From: an uncultured Chryseobacterium sp.
GTDB taxonomy: Bacteria; Bacteroidota; Bacteroidia; Flavobacteriales; Weeksellaceae
Length of the DNA: 37,526 nucleotides
Reading direction: 5' to 3'
Assembly: GCA_913774355.1 (NCBI GenBank)
Contig: CAJYGB010000025.1
Coordinates: forward strand, 1-37,526
Shown: positions 6,071-14,900 of the stretch, in pieces
How the letters are laid out: each line of letters opens with the position of its first letter
How positions within the stretch are numbered: the stretch's first letter is position 1
Translations under genes and position numbers: made by a program
The notes under the pieces: model-generated
The model's database searches: none
Seen by the model: the letters and a program-made list of their open reading frames with translations, nothing else
What the model was told of the DNA's origin: nothing

Positions 6071-8329
6071 TTAGTTTATTATTACTATACCCATATCTAT
6101 AAGATTCCTATTATTTTGAACATATCTTTGATTATTAAATCTTACAGCTTCTACTTTTATATCTTTAATTTTATACATCTCTTTACGGATTAGAAGTTGT
6201 TTCTGGCAAGAAGGACATGGCTCATAAAGTGTCTTTATATGTGTTTCTAATACCTCAACATTATTTTTTCCATATCTGGTAAAATACATTTGTAGATCCT
6301 TATCATTTTGAAAAAACATATTGTGTTCAGAATCATAGAGCCTGTTTTGAATATCGTCCTTAAAGTGAATATCAAATTCTTTACCTTTGAGATCTAATTT
6401 TGCTTCAAGATAACTTTTTTCAACACGTGGACAAAATCCTTCTGGAGCTCCACCCTTTCCTGCTAAAGATTTATATTCTAACACTTCAATTTTTCCATTA
6501 ACCCTAATTTTCTGTCTCATTATTGCAACGTTTGCACCATCATTATTTCCTAAAAACTTTACTCTAATAGCAAGCATTTCCTTCATATCAGCTACCGATA
6601 AATCACTCATTGCATTAAGATTTTTCCAAGAAGCAACTACTTTATCTAAACTTTTAGATTCAAGAAGTAATATTCTATATTCTTTATAAAAGGCTGACAT
6701 TAACTTTTTAAATAAATTAATTTCAGCTTGATTATTTGGGATAATATGAAGGTTTTTTAATTCATTATAATACTCCTTAAATGCTACAAAAAAATCATCA
6801 ATTAGCCTTTTAATTCCTTCTCCACCTTTCTTTAAAAAATTGACAAGCTCCTGAAATCCTTTTATAAGATCTCTAACAGACTTCACCACAAATTTACTAA
6901 ACGTCCTGACCTTTTTTGCCACCCCTTTTGTAAATCCCCATCCCAGTCGGAAAATACCAAATAACGCTTCTTCTAGCTTTTCTATAATCAATGGTATGGT
7001 TACGGTGCCGCCTGTAACAACTACCGTTAAAATAATTTCAATAATCAAAGAAATAATAAAACCATAAGCATATCCGACAAAATAAGAACAGGCAACCGGA
7101 TCAAATGTAAGGTTTATTTGCTTTAATTTGGTATGGATATATTTGGCCGTGTCGGAAAAGCTGATGTTTTTGATAGCCTGTACCGCTTCATCAAACTGTT
7201 CCAAAAGAGTGGGAAGATATTTTTCGATGTTCTGCGCAAAATCTTTACCCAGGGTAATGCCGTCATAGATCATTTTTACCATGGCCAATAATCCGGAAAC
7301 CGAATCTACCAATCCGTTCCATACCCCGCATAAAAGTGCATTGTAGGTCCGGGCTCCATATTTGAGGATGTCAAGATCGGAGATTTCATCAAGACCTGTA
7401 ATGACATCATACATGATGTCGTAAGCGCTCAAATACAGGTTATACAGAAGTTCTAAAAAACCTTTCGGCTGACTGTTTTTTCCGAAATCCTTTTTGATAT
7501 TCAGCACCAGCCTGACCGTATCGTTCTGTTCTTTCAGCATATTCTTTAAAAGGCCGGTAACTTCACTGAAATTTACCGAGCCGTTGCCGTCTTTTCCCGA
7601 AGAAATAAGGGGCTGATAAGTATAGCTTCCATCAGTTTCTCCGTTTTCCAGTTTCGGGGGCTTAGGCTGCCACCGGTTCTCGCCGAGCTTTGTCTTTTCA
7701 ATGAGAAGGATTACTTTTTCCAGGAGAATACTGGTTGCTGCGCGCAATGCATCATTGGTAAGGATTCCTAAACTCGGATTAATCAATGAAATTCCACTGG
7801 AAAAAAAAGAAGCCAGTTTGAAATACGTTTTGGCAATATCGACGCGGATGTCTTCGATGTAACCTTTTTGAAAAAGCAATTTTATCTGGTCGTCATCCAG
7901 CTCGGGAATCACCTTTTTGATCTCGGTATAAACTTCACGGTTATTATAAAGGTCATATTCCAGCCTTCCGCTTTTATTCAGAAAAGATAAAACGTCTGCT
8001 GAGATTTTTATGGCACCATAGGTACCGCTTACTTTATCGCTTCGGTTATCTTCCACAAACATCAGGATTTCCCTTCCTGAAGGAGCGGAAACTTCAAAGG
8101 ATTCTTTGAGCTTCGTAACATCAGCCGAGGAAAAAAGAATGACCCTGAATGCAAAATTATTAGCCTCTTCTAGACCATAATAATAAAAATCTTTTACCGT
8201 TTTTGTGATGACAGGCTCCGGATCGCTTCCAATATCCTGAACCACGGCAAAACTTCCTTCAATGATGGGTCCTGAATCCGGATAATATTTTGTCAAAAGA
8301 TCATCTGAAGTCTGATTGAAAAATTTCAC
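6071..8329 (-). CDS. Polymorphic toxin with deaminase-like tip, 5' end defective
   Basis: The first possible start is GTG at 8329; the frame is open back to 8422 but has no ATG or TTG there. The leader of about 50 residues present in the 771-residue toxin is therefore missing or replaced. Domain order: conserved head (FFNQTSDDLLTKYYPDS, 2-18), helical body, hydrophobic hairpin (about 411-440, FVGYAYGFIISLIIEIIL), amphipathic linker (block R copy D, 441-500), then a tip ending in DSEH (about 666) and PCPSC (704-708). The D/HxE plus PCxxC pair is the zinc site of cytidine-deaminase-fold toxins. The tip coding DNA is much more AT-rich than the body, a sign of exchange. It may be weakly expressed or silent. 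Confidence 0.75.
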   Translation of the reverse strand: MKFFNQTSDDLLTKYYPDSGPIIEGSFAVVQDIGSDPEPVITKTVKDFYYYGLEEANNFAFRVILFSSADVTKLKESFEVSAPSGREILMFVEDNRSDKVSGTYGAIKISADVLSFLNKSGRLEYDLYNNREVYTEIKKVIPELDDDQIKLLFQKGYIEDIRVDIAKTYFKLASFFSSGISLINPSLGILTNDALRAATSILLEKVILLIEKTKLGENRWQPKPPKLENGETDGSYTYQPLISSGKDGNGSVNFSEVTGLLKNMLKEQNDTVRLVLNIKKDFGKNSQPKGFLELLYNLYLSAYDIMYDVITGLDEISDLDILKYGARTYNALLCGVWNGLVDSVSGLLAMVKMIYDGITLGKDFAQNIEKYLPTLLEQFDEAVQAIKNISFSDTAKYIHTKLKQINLTFDPVACSYFVGYAYGFIISLIIEIILTVVVTGGTVTIPLIIEKLEEALFGIFRLGWGFTKGVAKKVRTFSKFVVKSVRDLIKGFQELVNFLKKGGEGIKRLIDDFFVAFKEYYNELKNLHIIPNNQAEINLFKKLMSAFYKEYRILLLESKSLDKVVASWKNLNAMSDLSVADMKEMLAIRVKFLGNNDGANVAIMRQKIRVNGKIEVLEYKSLAGKGGAPEGFCPRVEKSYLEAKLDLKGKEFDIHFKDDIQNRLYDSEHNMFFQNDKDLQMYFTRYGKNNVEVLETHIKTLYEPCPSCQKQLLIRKEMYKIKDIKVEAVRFNNQRYVQNNRNLIDMGIVIIN

Positions 8330-8341
8330 TGTTGCCAGCGG
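8271..8341 (-). repeat. Near-identical toxin head segment
   Basis: This ~70-bp stretch around the PLATVKFFNQTSDDLLTKYY coding sequence matches 11711-11779 in the 771-residue toxin gene with about five mismatches. The sequence on either side diverges. It marks the 5' limit of homology between the two toxin genes and could serve as a recombination track. Confidence 0.75.
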
Positions 8342-8555
8342 AATATCATTTTTAATAAAGTGTAAATCACTTTTATACGCTTGATCTACTGTATAGTTGA
8401 CAGAAGCTGATAATAAATATTGTTATATATGATAAAAAGTCTCTGCTAAAAAGCACAGATTTAAAACCTATGATGTATGAGCTGTCTTCTATAAAAAAGT
8501 AACTCTTTCATATAAGATCTTTACAAAATTTGATAGATAGTTTTATAATAAAAAA

Positions 8556-8574
8556 GCAGTCATAAATAACTGCT
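8556..8574 (-). terminator. Terminator after the second immunity gene
   Basis: A stem with a GCAGT arm and a 9-nt loop is followed on the minus strand by a T-rich tract (TTTTTTATT). It lies directly after the immunity gene ending at 8584, separating it from the deaminase toxin gene downstream. Confidence 0.7.
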
Positions 8575-8583
8575 GAAGTTCAA

Positions 8584-8877
8584 TTAAAAGTAATTTCCAT
8601 TATTATCCTTTTGTATCTCATGAATAATCATATTAGCATTTTGATAATATAACGGCTCTCCTGTATCATCTGAAATAGTTAGAAATTCACTCGTATCAAA
8701 AATAGGTTCATCAACAATTGCAACCCATGTATTAGCAATTTTACCTTTTGGTCTAGATAATTCATCATTTTCATGATAAATTATTTTTTTTAGATTTTCG
8801 TCTTTAAAATATTGAGGATTTAAGTCTTTTAAAATTTTTAATGCTATTATTAACATTTCTTGTTTCGTATGTTTCAT
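8584..8877 (-). CDS. Immunity-like protein (97 aa), paralogue of the 9277 gene
   Basis: A 97-residue soluble protein starting MKHTKQEMLIIALKILKDLN, with KIANTWVAIVDEPIFD in the middle. It is a diverged paralogue of the 109-residue protein at 9277-9606 (HTKKQ start, IANCWHIAVDV core). It follows the decayed toxin tip at 8880-9230 by 2 nt, so it is the immunity gene of that dead toxin and has stayed open. It probably protects against relatives that still carry the matching zincin tip. The family is not recognised by name. Confidence 0.75.
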   Translation of the reverse strand: MKHTKQEMLIIALKILKDLNPQYFKDENLKKIIYHENDELSRPKGKIANTWVAIVDEPIFDTSEFLTISDDTGEPLYYQNANMIIHEIQKDNNGNYF

Positions 8878-8879
8878 AT

Positions 8880-9230
8880 TTATTTATTTATAATAGGTTT
8901 CAATCCATATTGTTCTGTTCTGATTCTGTTGATATAATCAAGAGAATCTTTAAGTTCTGCTTCTGTCCACTTTCCACGATTTGCAAGAATCTGCTTCCAA
9001 ACGTACATTTCTTTATCCAATCGGTTAGGGATTTATAGGCAATTTCACTGACTTTATCCAATTTCTTGTTCTTCTTGAACTATTTAAGAAACTTTTTCAG
9101 ATCTTTTCAAAGAAGGTGGTAGATTTTTCTTTGCCCTGTGAGAATAATGATAGCATATCACGTAAAATCTTAATTGAGTTATGATAGGTTTGTACAGAAT
9201 TTGCAGAATAATATTTTGGCTAATATGAAA
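8880..9230 (-). pseudogene. Decayed toxin C-terminus (linker R' plus end of a zincin tip)
   Basis: The right part (about 9061-9225) encodes NSIKILRDMLSLFSQGKEK and TTFFEKI, matching the linker of the 771-residue toxin (FENSIKIIREMLALFSKGKKK), but it carries stops and frame changes. The left part, in another frame, reads KEMYVWKQILANRGKWTEAE and DSLDYINRIRTEQYG, then stops at 8880-8882. That end matches the tail of the zincin family (compare REKYVYEKLVKN). The HExxH-bearing middle is gone, so this is a deletion remnant of an older toxin tip. Confidence 0.7.
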
Positions 9231-9246
9231 TTTTAGAAATAAACAA

Positions 9247-9268
9247 ACCGCCTCATTTAAGTGGCGGT
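9247..9268 (-). terminator. Terminator of the main toxin-immunity unit
   Basis: ACCGCC/GGCGGT stem (9247-9252, 9263-9268) with a 10-nt loop, followed on the minus strand by TTGTTTATTT. It lies just past the stop of the immunity gene at 9277. Confidence 0.75.
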
Positions 9269-9276
9269 CGTAAGAA

Positions 9277-9606
9277 TTAGGGTTTACTTAGATAAAATTT
9301 TCCATTCGAATCTTTTTTTGGTAATAATGGAATTGGTCTTCCCATAGAACAATCTAAGTATCCTTCAAATTCTAATGTATCGTCATTTATATACATTATT
9401 ATTGACGCTGGCTCATCTTTATTAAATTGATCATCATGCACGTCTACGGCAATATGCCAGCAATTTGCAATAGTTTTGTTTAAAATAGGAATTTTATGAT
9501 TGTTTTCATATTTTACATATATATTATTTTTCGTGTAATATTCTCTTTGAATATCACTTAACAGCATACGAATTACATTTTCTACTTGTTTTTTTGTATG
9601 TATCAT
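9277..9606 (-). CDS. Immunity-like protein for the metallopeptidase toxin (109 aa)
   Basis: A 109-residue soluble acidic protein starting MIHTKKQVENVIRMLLSDIQ, with KTIANCWHIAVDVHDDQF and a C-terminal MGRPIPLLPKKDSNGKFYL. Only one base separates its ATG from the stop codon of the full-length zincin toxin, so the two are translationally coupled, and a terminator follows. By position it is the cognate immunity protein of that tip. The fold family is unknown to me; a paralogue sits at 8584-8877. Confidence 0.8.
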   Translation of the reverse strand: MIHTKKQVENVIRMLLSDIQREYYTKNNIYVKYENNHKIPILNKTIANCWHIAVDVHDDQFNKDEPASIIMYINDDTLEFEGYLDCSMGRPIPLLPKKDSNGKFYLSKP

Positions 9607-9607
9607 A

Positions 9608-11923
9608 TTATAACTTTTTTAAATGTTTGCTTAAATCCCAGTTTTTTAAATCTGCAAGTTCTATGTTATCTTTTCCAAAATGTTCTTGTATAAACGATTT
9701 CCATTTTGGATTATCATTAATTATATCTATATCATTTTGAATATCATTAATATCCCATTTTCCAATTTTTTTGGCATTTTGTTTTAACATTTCACCTACT
9801 ACATTCAATTCATCCAAAACTCTTGGTATTTTTCGATAGAGACTAGCTAGTTCAGGGAACTCAATAACCATTTTATGCCAAAGTTTTAAATGAAGAAGTT
9901 CATGCTGTACTGTATAAGCTGTAATTTCTACAATTAAATCCATCCCAAAAGAACCTTTTGCAATACCTTTAAAGAAGTAAATAGCCGGACCCTCCAAAAC
10001 TACTCCATACCTTCCGTTTACAAATGTAGATTCATGGAAGACAGCATATATAGGGTTTTGTTGCCATTTTTTAAATAACACCGCATATTTTTCGCTATTT
10101 TTATCAATAGTAAGCATATCTATTTTAAAAGCTTCTTTTATTTTTGATGCTAACTTTAAAAATTGTGATTCCGACATTACACCTCCATTTTGAATGAAAA
10201 ATTTTTTTGTAATGTCTCTATATAGAGCATCATATTTTGAGTCTTGAGAAAAGATTTTTTGAGCTTTTATCCATGTAGCTTCTAGCAAATTCTTATTTTT
10301 CTTAAACCATTCCACAATCTTTTTCCAGACATTTTCAAAGAAAGCGGTAAGTTTCTTTTTGCCCTTTGAGAATAATGCTAACATCTCACGAATGATCTTG
10401 ATGGAGTTCTCAAAAGCCTGTGCGGATTTTTGTCCGATAATGTTTGCGCCTTTTACAAAAACACTACTGATTTCACTGGTAAATTTAGCAATTATTTCTC
10501 CAATTTTTCCGGCTTTTGCAACATTGGCAATTTGAGCAACAGGTATAAAGAAAGAGACGATCGTAGCTAAACCAAATCCTGTGAAATAAGCAATTTTCAC
10601 CCAGTTGAAATTTGCAGAATCTAAATTAGTTAATTCATTTTTTATTTTAGTATATGTTTCTTTGGTGCTTTCCCATAAATTAACCCAAAAAATCTTAGTG
10701 GTAATGGTATCCCAAAAATTATCAACAAGTTCAAGCGTTGTCTGAAATTCGCTTACAATATTGAAAGGGGCTTGCAGGAGCAATGCAGCAAACTTGAAAG
10801 TACCTGAAATAAAATCGACTGCTCCATTCCAGATTCCGCATAAGAAAGCAAATCCTTCGGCTAAGTCCTTAAAAATAAAATCAGCTGTAGGATTGTCAAA
10901 AGCGCTATATAATTCTTCAATTTTTTCTTTTACAAATTCGTTGTATTGCTCTATGGTGGTTTTGGTTTTCGATACAATATACTGAATGCCTTCTTCTATA
11001 GCTTCAGGCATCAAATCTGCTACAGAAAGGTCATCTTGATTATTTAATAATTCTTCAATTTTTTTTATGGTTTCCGTAGAAATGGTAAAATTTTCAATAA
11101 TATTTTCCTTTTTAAGAAAATAATTCTCATTTTCCGTATCCCAGAATTGCTCATCAATTTTTAGATAATCGATCCAGCTCCCCAATTTTCCTAAAATCCA
11201 GCCTGTTATCTTAGGTAAAGCATTTGTGGCAATTCCCAGATACTTCAGCACTTTAAAGAAACCTTCTTTAATAATACTTTCTTCGATATACCCATTCTTT
11301 ATTAATTTTTCTATGACTTCCTGATTGGCATCTTTATAGTATTTTCGTACCCCTTTGAGGATTTCATTATCATAAAGATTACTTTTTAAATTCCCATTTT
11401 TATCGGTAAACTGCTTTCTTACTTTTTCAGACATTTTTCCAAAAAGCACCTGTTTGCTTAGACCGCCATCTGTTTCAAGAAATAAGATTATTTCATCATT
11501 CTTGGGTTCAGTAACTTCATAGGACTCTCTTATTTTAAGTCCGTCAGTTGAGATGAAAAGCACAAGTTTAAATGCTAATATATCTCCGGAGTCTCCAAAC
11601 TTGCCGTTATGGTTATTGTCAAAATAATAATCCTCTTCAAAACGGTTGAGCTCACTGTTTGAGATATCTGCATCAGTAATTACATTGGTATTGCCTTTTT
11701 GAACATTTTCTGAATCCGGATAATATTTTGTCAGAAGGTCATCCGAGGTCTGATTGAAAAATTTCACCGTTGCCAGCGGGCTCACGTTGGTCATGCCCCG
11801 TATATTTTCCCCCAGGGTAAAGGCATTCTTAAATGAAGGAAATGAGGGTGCTGAAAACTTATCCTCCATCGACAAAGCCTCTTCCCCGAAGTCGAAAACA
11901 TCTTTGTATTCTGTATTTTTCAT
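9608..11923 (-). CDS. Full-length polymorphic toxin with zincin metallopeptidase tip (771 aa)
   Basis: Start ATG at 11923 (MKNTEYKDVFDFGEEALSME); the longer frame would run back into the terminator at 11951-11971. Regions: leader 1-50, conserved head with FFNQTSDDLLTKYYPDS at about 52, helical body, hydrophobic stretch (about 444-470, YFTGFGLATIVSFFIPVA), Lys-rich linker R' (501-541), then a tip with GGVMSESQF, HELLH (HExxH, 674-678) and LDELNVVGEML with the likely third-ligand Glu. No Sec signal peptide is seen, so export must use another route. The tip family is the one seen in the orphan cassettes. It is the only toxin here with an intact 5' end, so probably the expressed one. Confidence 0.82.
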   Translation of the reverse strand: MKNTEYKDVFDFGEEALSMEDKFSAPSFPSFKNAFTLGENIRGMTNVSPLATVKFFNQTSDDLLTKYYPDSENVQKGNTNVITDADISNSELNRFEEDYYFDNNHNGKFGDSGDILAFKLVLFISTDGLKIRESYEVTEPKNDEIILFLETDGGLSKQVLFGKMSEKVRKQFTDKNGNLKSNLYDNEILKGVRKYYKDANQEVIEKLIKNGYIEESIIKEGFFKVLKYLGIATNALPKITGWILGKLGSWIDYLKIDEQFWDTENENYFLKKENIIENFTISTETIKKIEELLNNQDDLSVADLMPEAIEEGIQYIVSKTKTTIEQYNEFVKEKIEELYSAFDNPTADFIFKDLAEGFAFLCGIWNGAVDFISGTFKFAALLLQAPFNIVSEFQTTLELVDNFWDTITTKIFWVNLWESTKETYTKIKNELTNLDSANFNWVKIAYFTGFGLATIVSFFIPVAQIANVAKAGKIGEIIAKFTSEISSVFVKGANIIGQKSAQAFENSIKIIREMLALFSKGKKKLTAFFENVWKKIVEWFKKNKNLLEATWIKAQKIFSQDSKYDALYRDITKKFFIQNGGVMSESQFLKLASKIKEAFKIDMLTIDKNSEKYAVLFKKWQQNPIYAVFHESTFVNGRYGVVLEGPAIYFFKGIAKGSFGMDLIVEITAYTVQHELLHLKLWHKMVIEFPELASLYRKIPRVLDELNVVGEMLKQNAKKIGKWDINDIQNDIDIINDNPKWKSFIQEHFGKDNIELADLKNWDLSKHLKKL

Positions 11924-11950
11924 TTTAAAAATTTTAAGATTAATAAAAAA

Positions 11951-11971
11951 GGCAGAGTGGTCCACTCTGCC
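11951..11971 (-). terminator. Strong terminator between the 1269-aa gene and the toxin gene
   Basis: Perfect 10-bp arms around one base, GC-rich, followed on the minus strand by TTTTTTATT. It lies 24 nt after the stop at 11996 and only 27 nt before the toxin ATG at 11923, so toxin expression should depend on read-through. Confidence 0.85.
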
Positions 11972-11995
11972 TTCTTATTTAAGATTAAACAGAAT

Positions 11996-14900
11996 TTACT
12001 GAAGTGCTTTTTTCAGTTCTGCCAAAGGCAGCTGGGCGATCACTTCTTTCGGATTGTCGTCATTGGTCAGCTGAAGAAATCCGCCGTTCAGTTCGATATG
12101 GTCGATAAACTTATCGTCTCCTGAATTCAATTGGGCACTACTGAATGCAAAATCGCTTTCTGTGACCACGTCAGCAGGAACTTCAAATTCTTTGGGGTCT
12201 TCTTCCGAGAACGGTAATGCCGTAAGAGTCTCTAATCCTGCACCATCTTTCTGTAAGATATTGAGCGATGTCGGTAAGGTGGTAATCCACGCTTTGCCCT
12301 GTTTTAAGCCCATAGGCTGACGCATTTCATCAACAATGCTCATGTACATCGGATCTCCGATCACAGGGACTTCACCGCCGTTCCAGACTTTTCCGGTGGC
12401 CATGAAGAATTGTACGGCATCTTCAAAGCCCGGGTTTACGGTGACCACCACTCTGGCCATCCCTGCCTGCAGGAAGCTTCTGAATAAAGGATCGGTGCTT
12501 TCCGACAGATACATCGTCTGCCATTCGTCACGGTCTGCCCAGTAATACGGATAGAACGTATAATCCATGATGGTCCATTCAAAGGCCTGTTCCAGGAACT
12601 TAGCCAAAGCCGTGTACTGGTCAAGGTTTTCACCCAAAAGCACACTGAACTCCTTCATGGTCTGTTTCTTATTGGTCAGCGTCTGTCCTAAGGTGTTATT
12701 ATTAAGATAATCCTGGAGCAGATAAGCGATACAGTTGTGCTTAATGATCACCCGTTCCATATCACGGTAGAAGTTGGATACCTTTTCTTTGTTTGCCGTT
12801 TCTTCCTCTTTTGCCTTTTCGTCCGCTTCCTTTTGTTTGGTAAGGAATGCCTCATAAGCGTCCTCATAAGCCTTAATAATCAGATCAAAATTTTCCTGCC
12901 TCCAGGAAGCCATGTAAGCATCCGACAGGGTACATTTTATTTTTACGACAAACGACATATCGGTGGTCCCGTTGCTGCCGGCATACTGCATTGCGTAATT
13001 TCCTACCACATTGATCCCGGTAATGGTATGATTACTTCGGTACCAACCCTGCTTATTCGGGTTGACGAAAGGCGGTAAAAGGCCTCCCTGTAAATTGTCC
13101 AGGGTAAGCTGGGAAGAATTCTTCTTGAACCGGTTATAAAATGCATACGTAATGGTTGCTTCGTAGCCTTTATAATTATCCGGAATCATAAGGCTTAACG
13201 TTCTGGGGGAAGCACTGTTATCAAGATTCTGCGGTCCGGTTTCTGCCGTGTAAAGGATATTGGATTCAGGAAGTTTGGTTAAGGTCACCCCATAGTAATT
13301 TGCCCAATACTGCAGCTGATCGTTGGTGGCTGATTTCGGATCTGCCATTTCCCATCGGTCTTTGGATTTTCTCGGATCAACAGGGGCTTTCATCGTCTCT
13401 TTAGTAGCGAAGGTAGCCAGACGGTGCAGTTTTGCCGGTTCAGGAATCATAAATTCAAACATGGTACGAATGCCATAATTGTAGATCTGGTTCTTCATCT
13501 TTTTATCGACCCATCGGTAGACGCCCACTACATGTTTGTCACCGTTTCTGTTATCGAAACCATGCGCATTGTTTTCTTCGAATTCCTCGATGATTTTTTC
13601 AATTCTTTCTTCTGCCACTTTGGTAAGGATCCTTTCCGTAGCCTTTTCGGTGATTTCCTGGGATTTGGCAACCGCCTGGCGGGTACTGGTCTCTTTGGCA
13701 TTACTTGTCGCAAAGCTGCCGCCTACTTGAAATGCATTGAGTTTTCCATAGCTGAAATGGGCTTCGGCATTGATCTGGTTTTGGATGACATTGGCTACTT
13801 CAGACTGCATGTCATTTCTGGTGGTTGAAGTCGTGTCATTCAGATTCTCCCTTTCGGTAGATTTTGAAGTAGTGGTCTGTATTTCGCTTCTTCTGAGTCT
13901 TCGCGTAGATTTTTGCTTGAACTCTTTGGCCATCACATTCTCGATGTGGGTAACTTCTCCGGGAACATAGGCATGGGTGCTTTGTACCACCTTCAGATAA
14001 TCGGCTACCCCCAATCTTTTTATACCGAAATTTTTGCGGCTGAACGTTACCGTTTTAGGATCTGAACCTGTTTCAGGAGTGGTTCCGCCTTCTCCCGGAC
14101 TGTCTGTTCCGTCGCCGGGATCTTCCGTTCCCTCTACTTTGGTTTTGAACGAAAATTTTCCGGTATAGGTTTCATCGGAAGCAATATTGCTCTGAGTGAT
14201 AACCGTATATTCGCCATTTTTAAAATATAAAGTAATCTTAACGTCCGAGACACTTTTTAAGTTGCCGATCACCAGCGGGAAAACCACCTTTCCATCAACA
14301 ACTTCAATTGCAGCGATGTCTTTTGACAGATTTTGTCCGGCTCCGGCCATCTGTACATTTGCAGAAAGTAAGCCTAAGGCCGAGCTGTCGGTATTGTAAT
14401 AAAATGCTAAGAGATTATGGTTGACAAACAGGGTCCTTCTATTGGAAACTTTTAAATAATAAGTGCCGGAAACTTCGGTATAGGTAGTCTTTGCCACAGG
14501 TACAAGTACATTCCCGATTTTCGCGAACTCCTGCCCCGGTGCAGATGATCTTGAAAGCATTGATTCGGATTTAGAAGAAATTTCTTCATCCAGTTTTTCG
14601 TAAACTTCAGCGAAAGTATCGTATTCATCCGTAATTAAAACAGGAACTTCTTCGACCAGGATTTCTTTATCCGAGACAACCGTAATTTTTGAAAAATCTA
14701 AATCTCTTTTTCCTAATATATCTTCATTAACAGATGCAAATTTTTTAACAAACAGGGAAAAAAGTTCGGGAGAAAGGTTAAATCTCAGGTCTTCAAAATT
14801 TAATTCGTTTCTGTATTTAAACTCGAAAAGAGGGATGGAAGGTTCCTGAAGTGTAGCATATAAAGCATCGATCTCCTCCTGGGACATTCCTTCATGAATC

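Noticed and set aside
13424..13828. 134-codon frame antisense within the 1269-residue gene
   Set aside because: It overlaps other frames of the same stretch and has Phe-rich composition typical of an antisense shadow.
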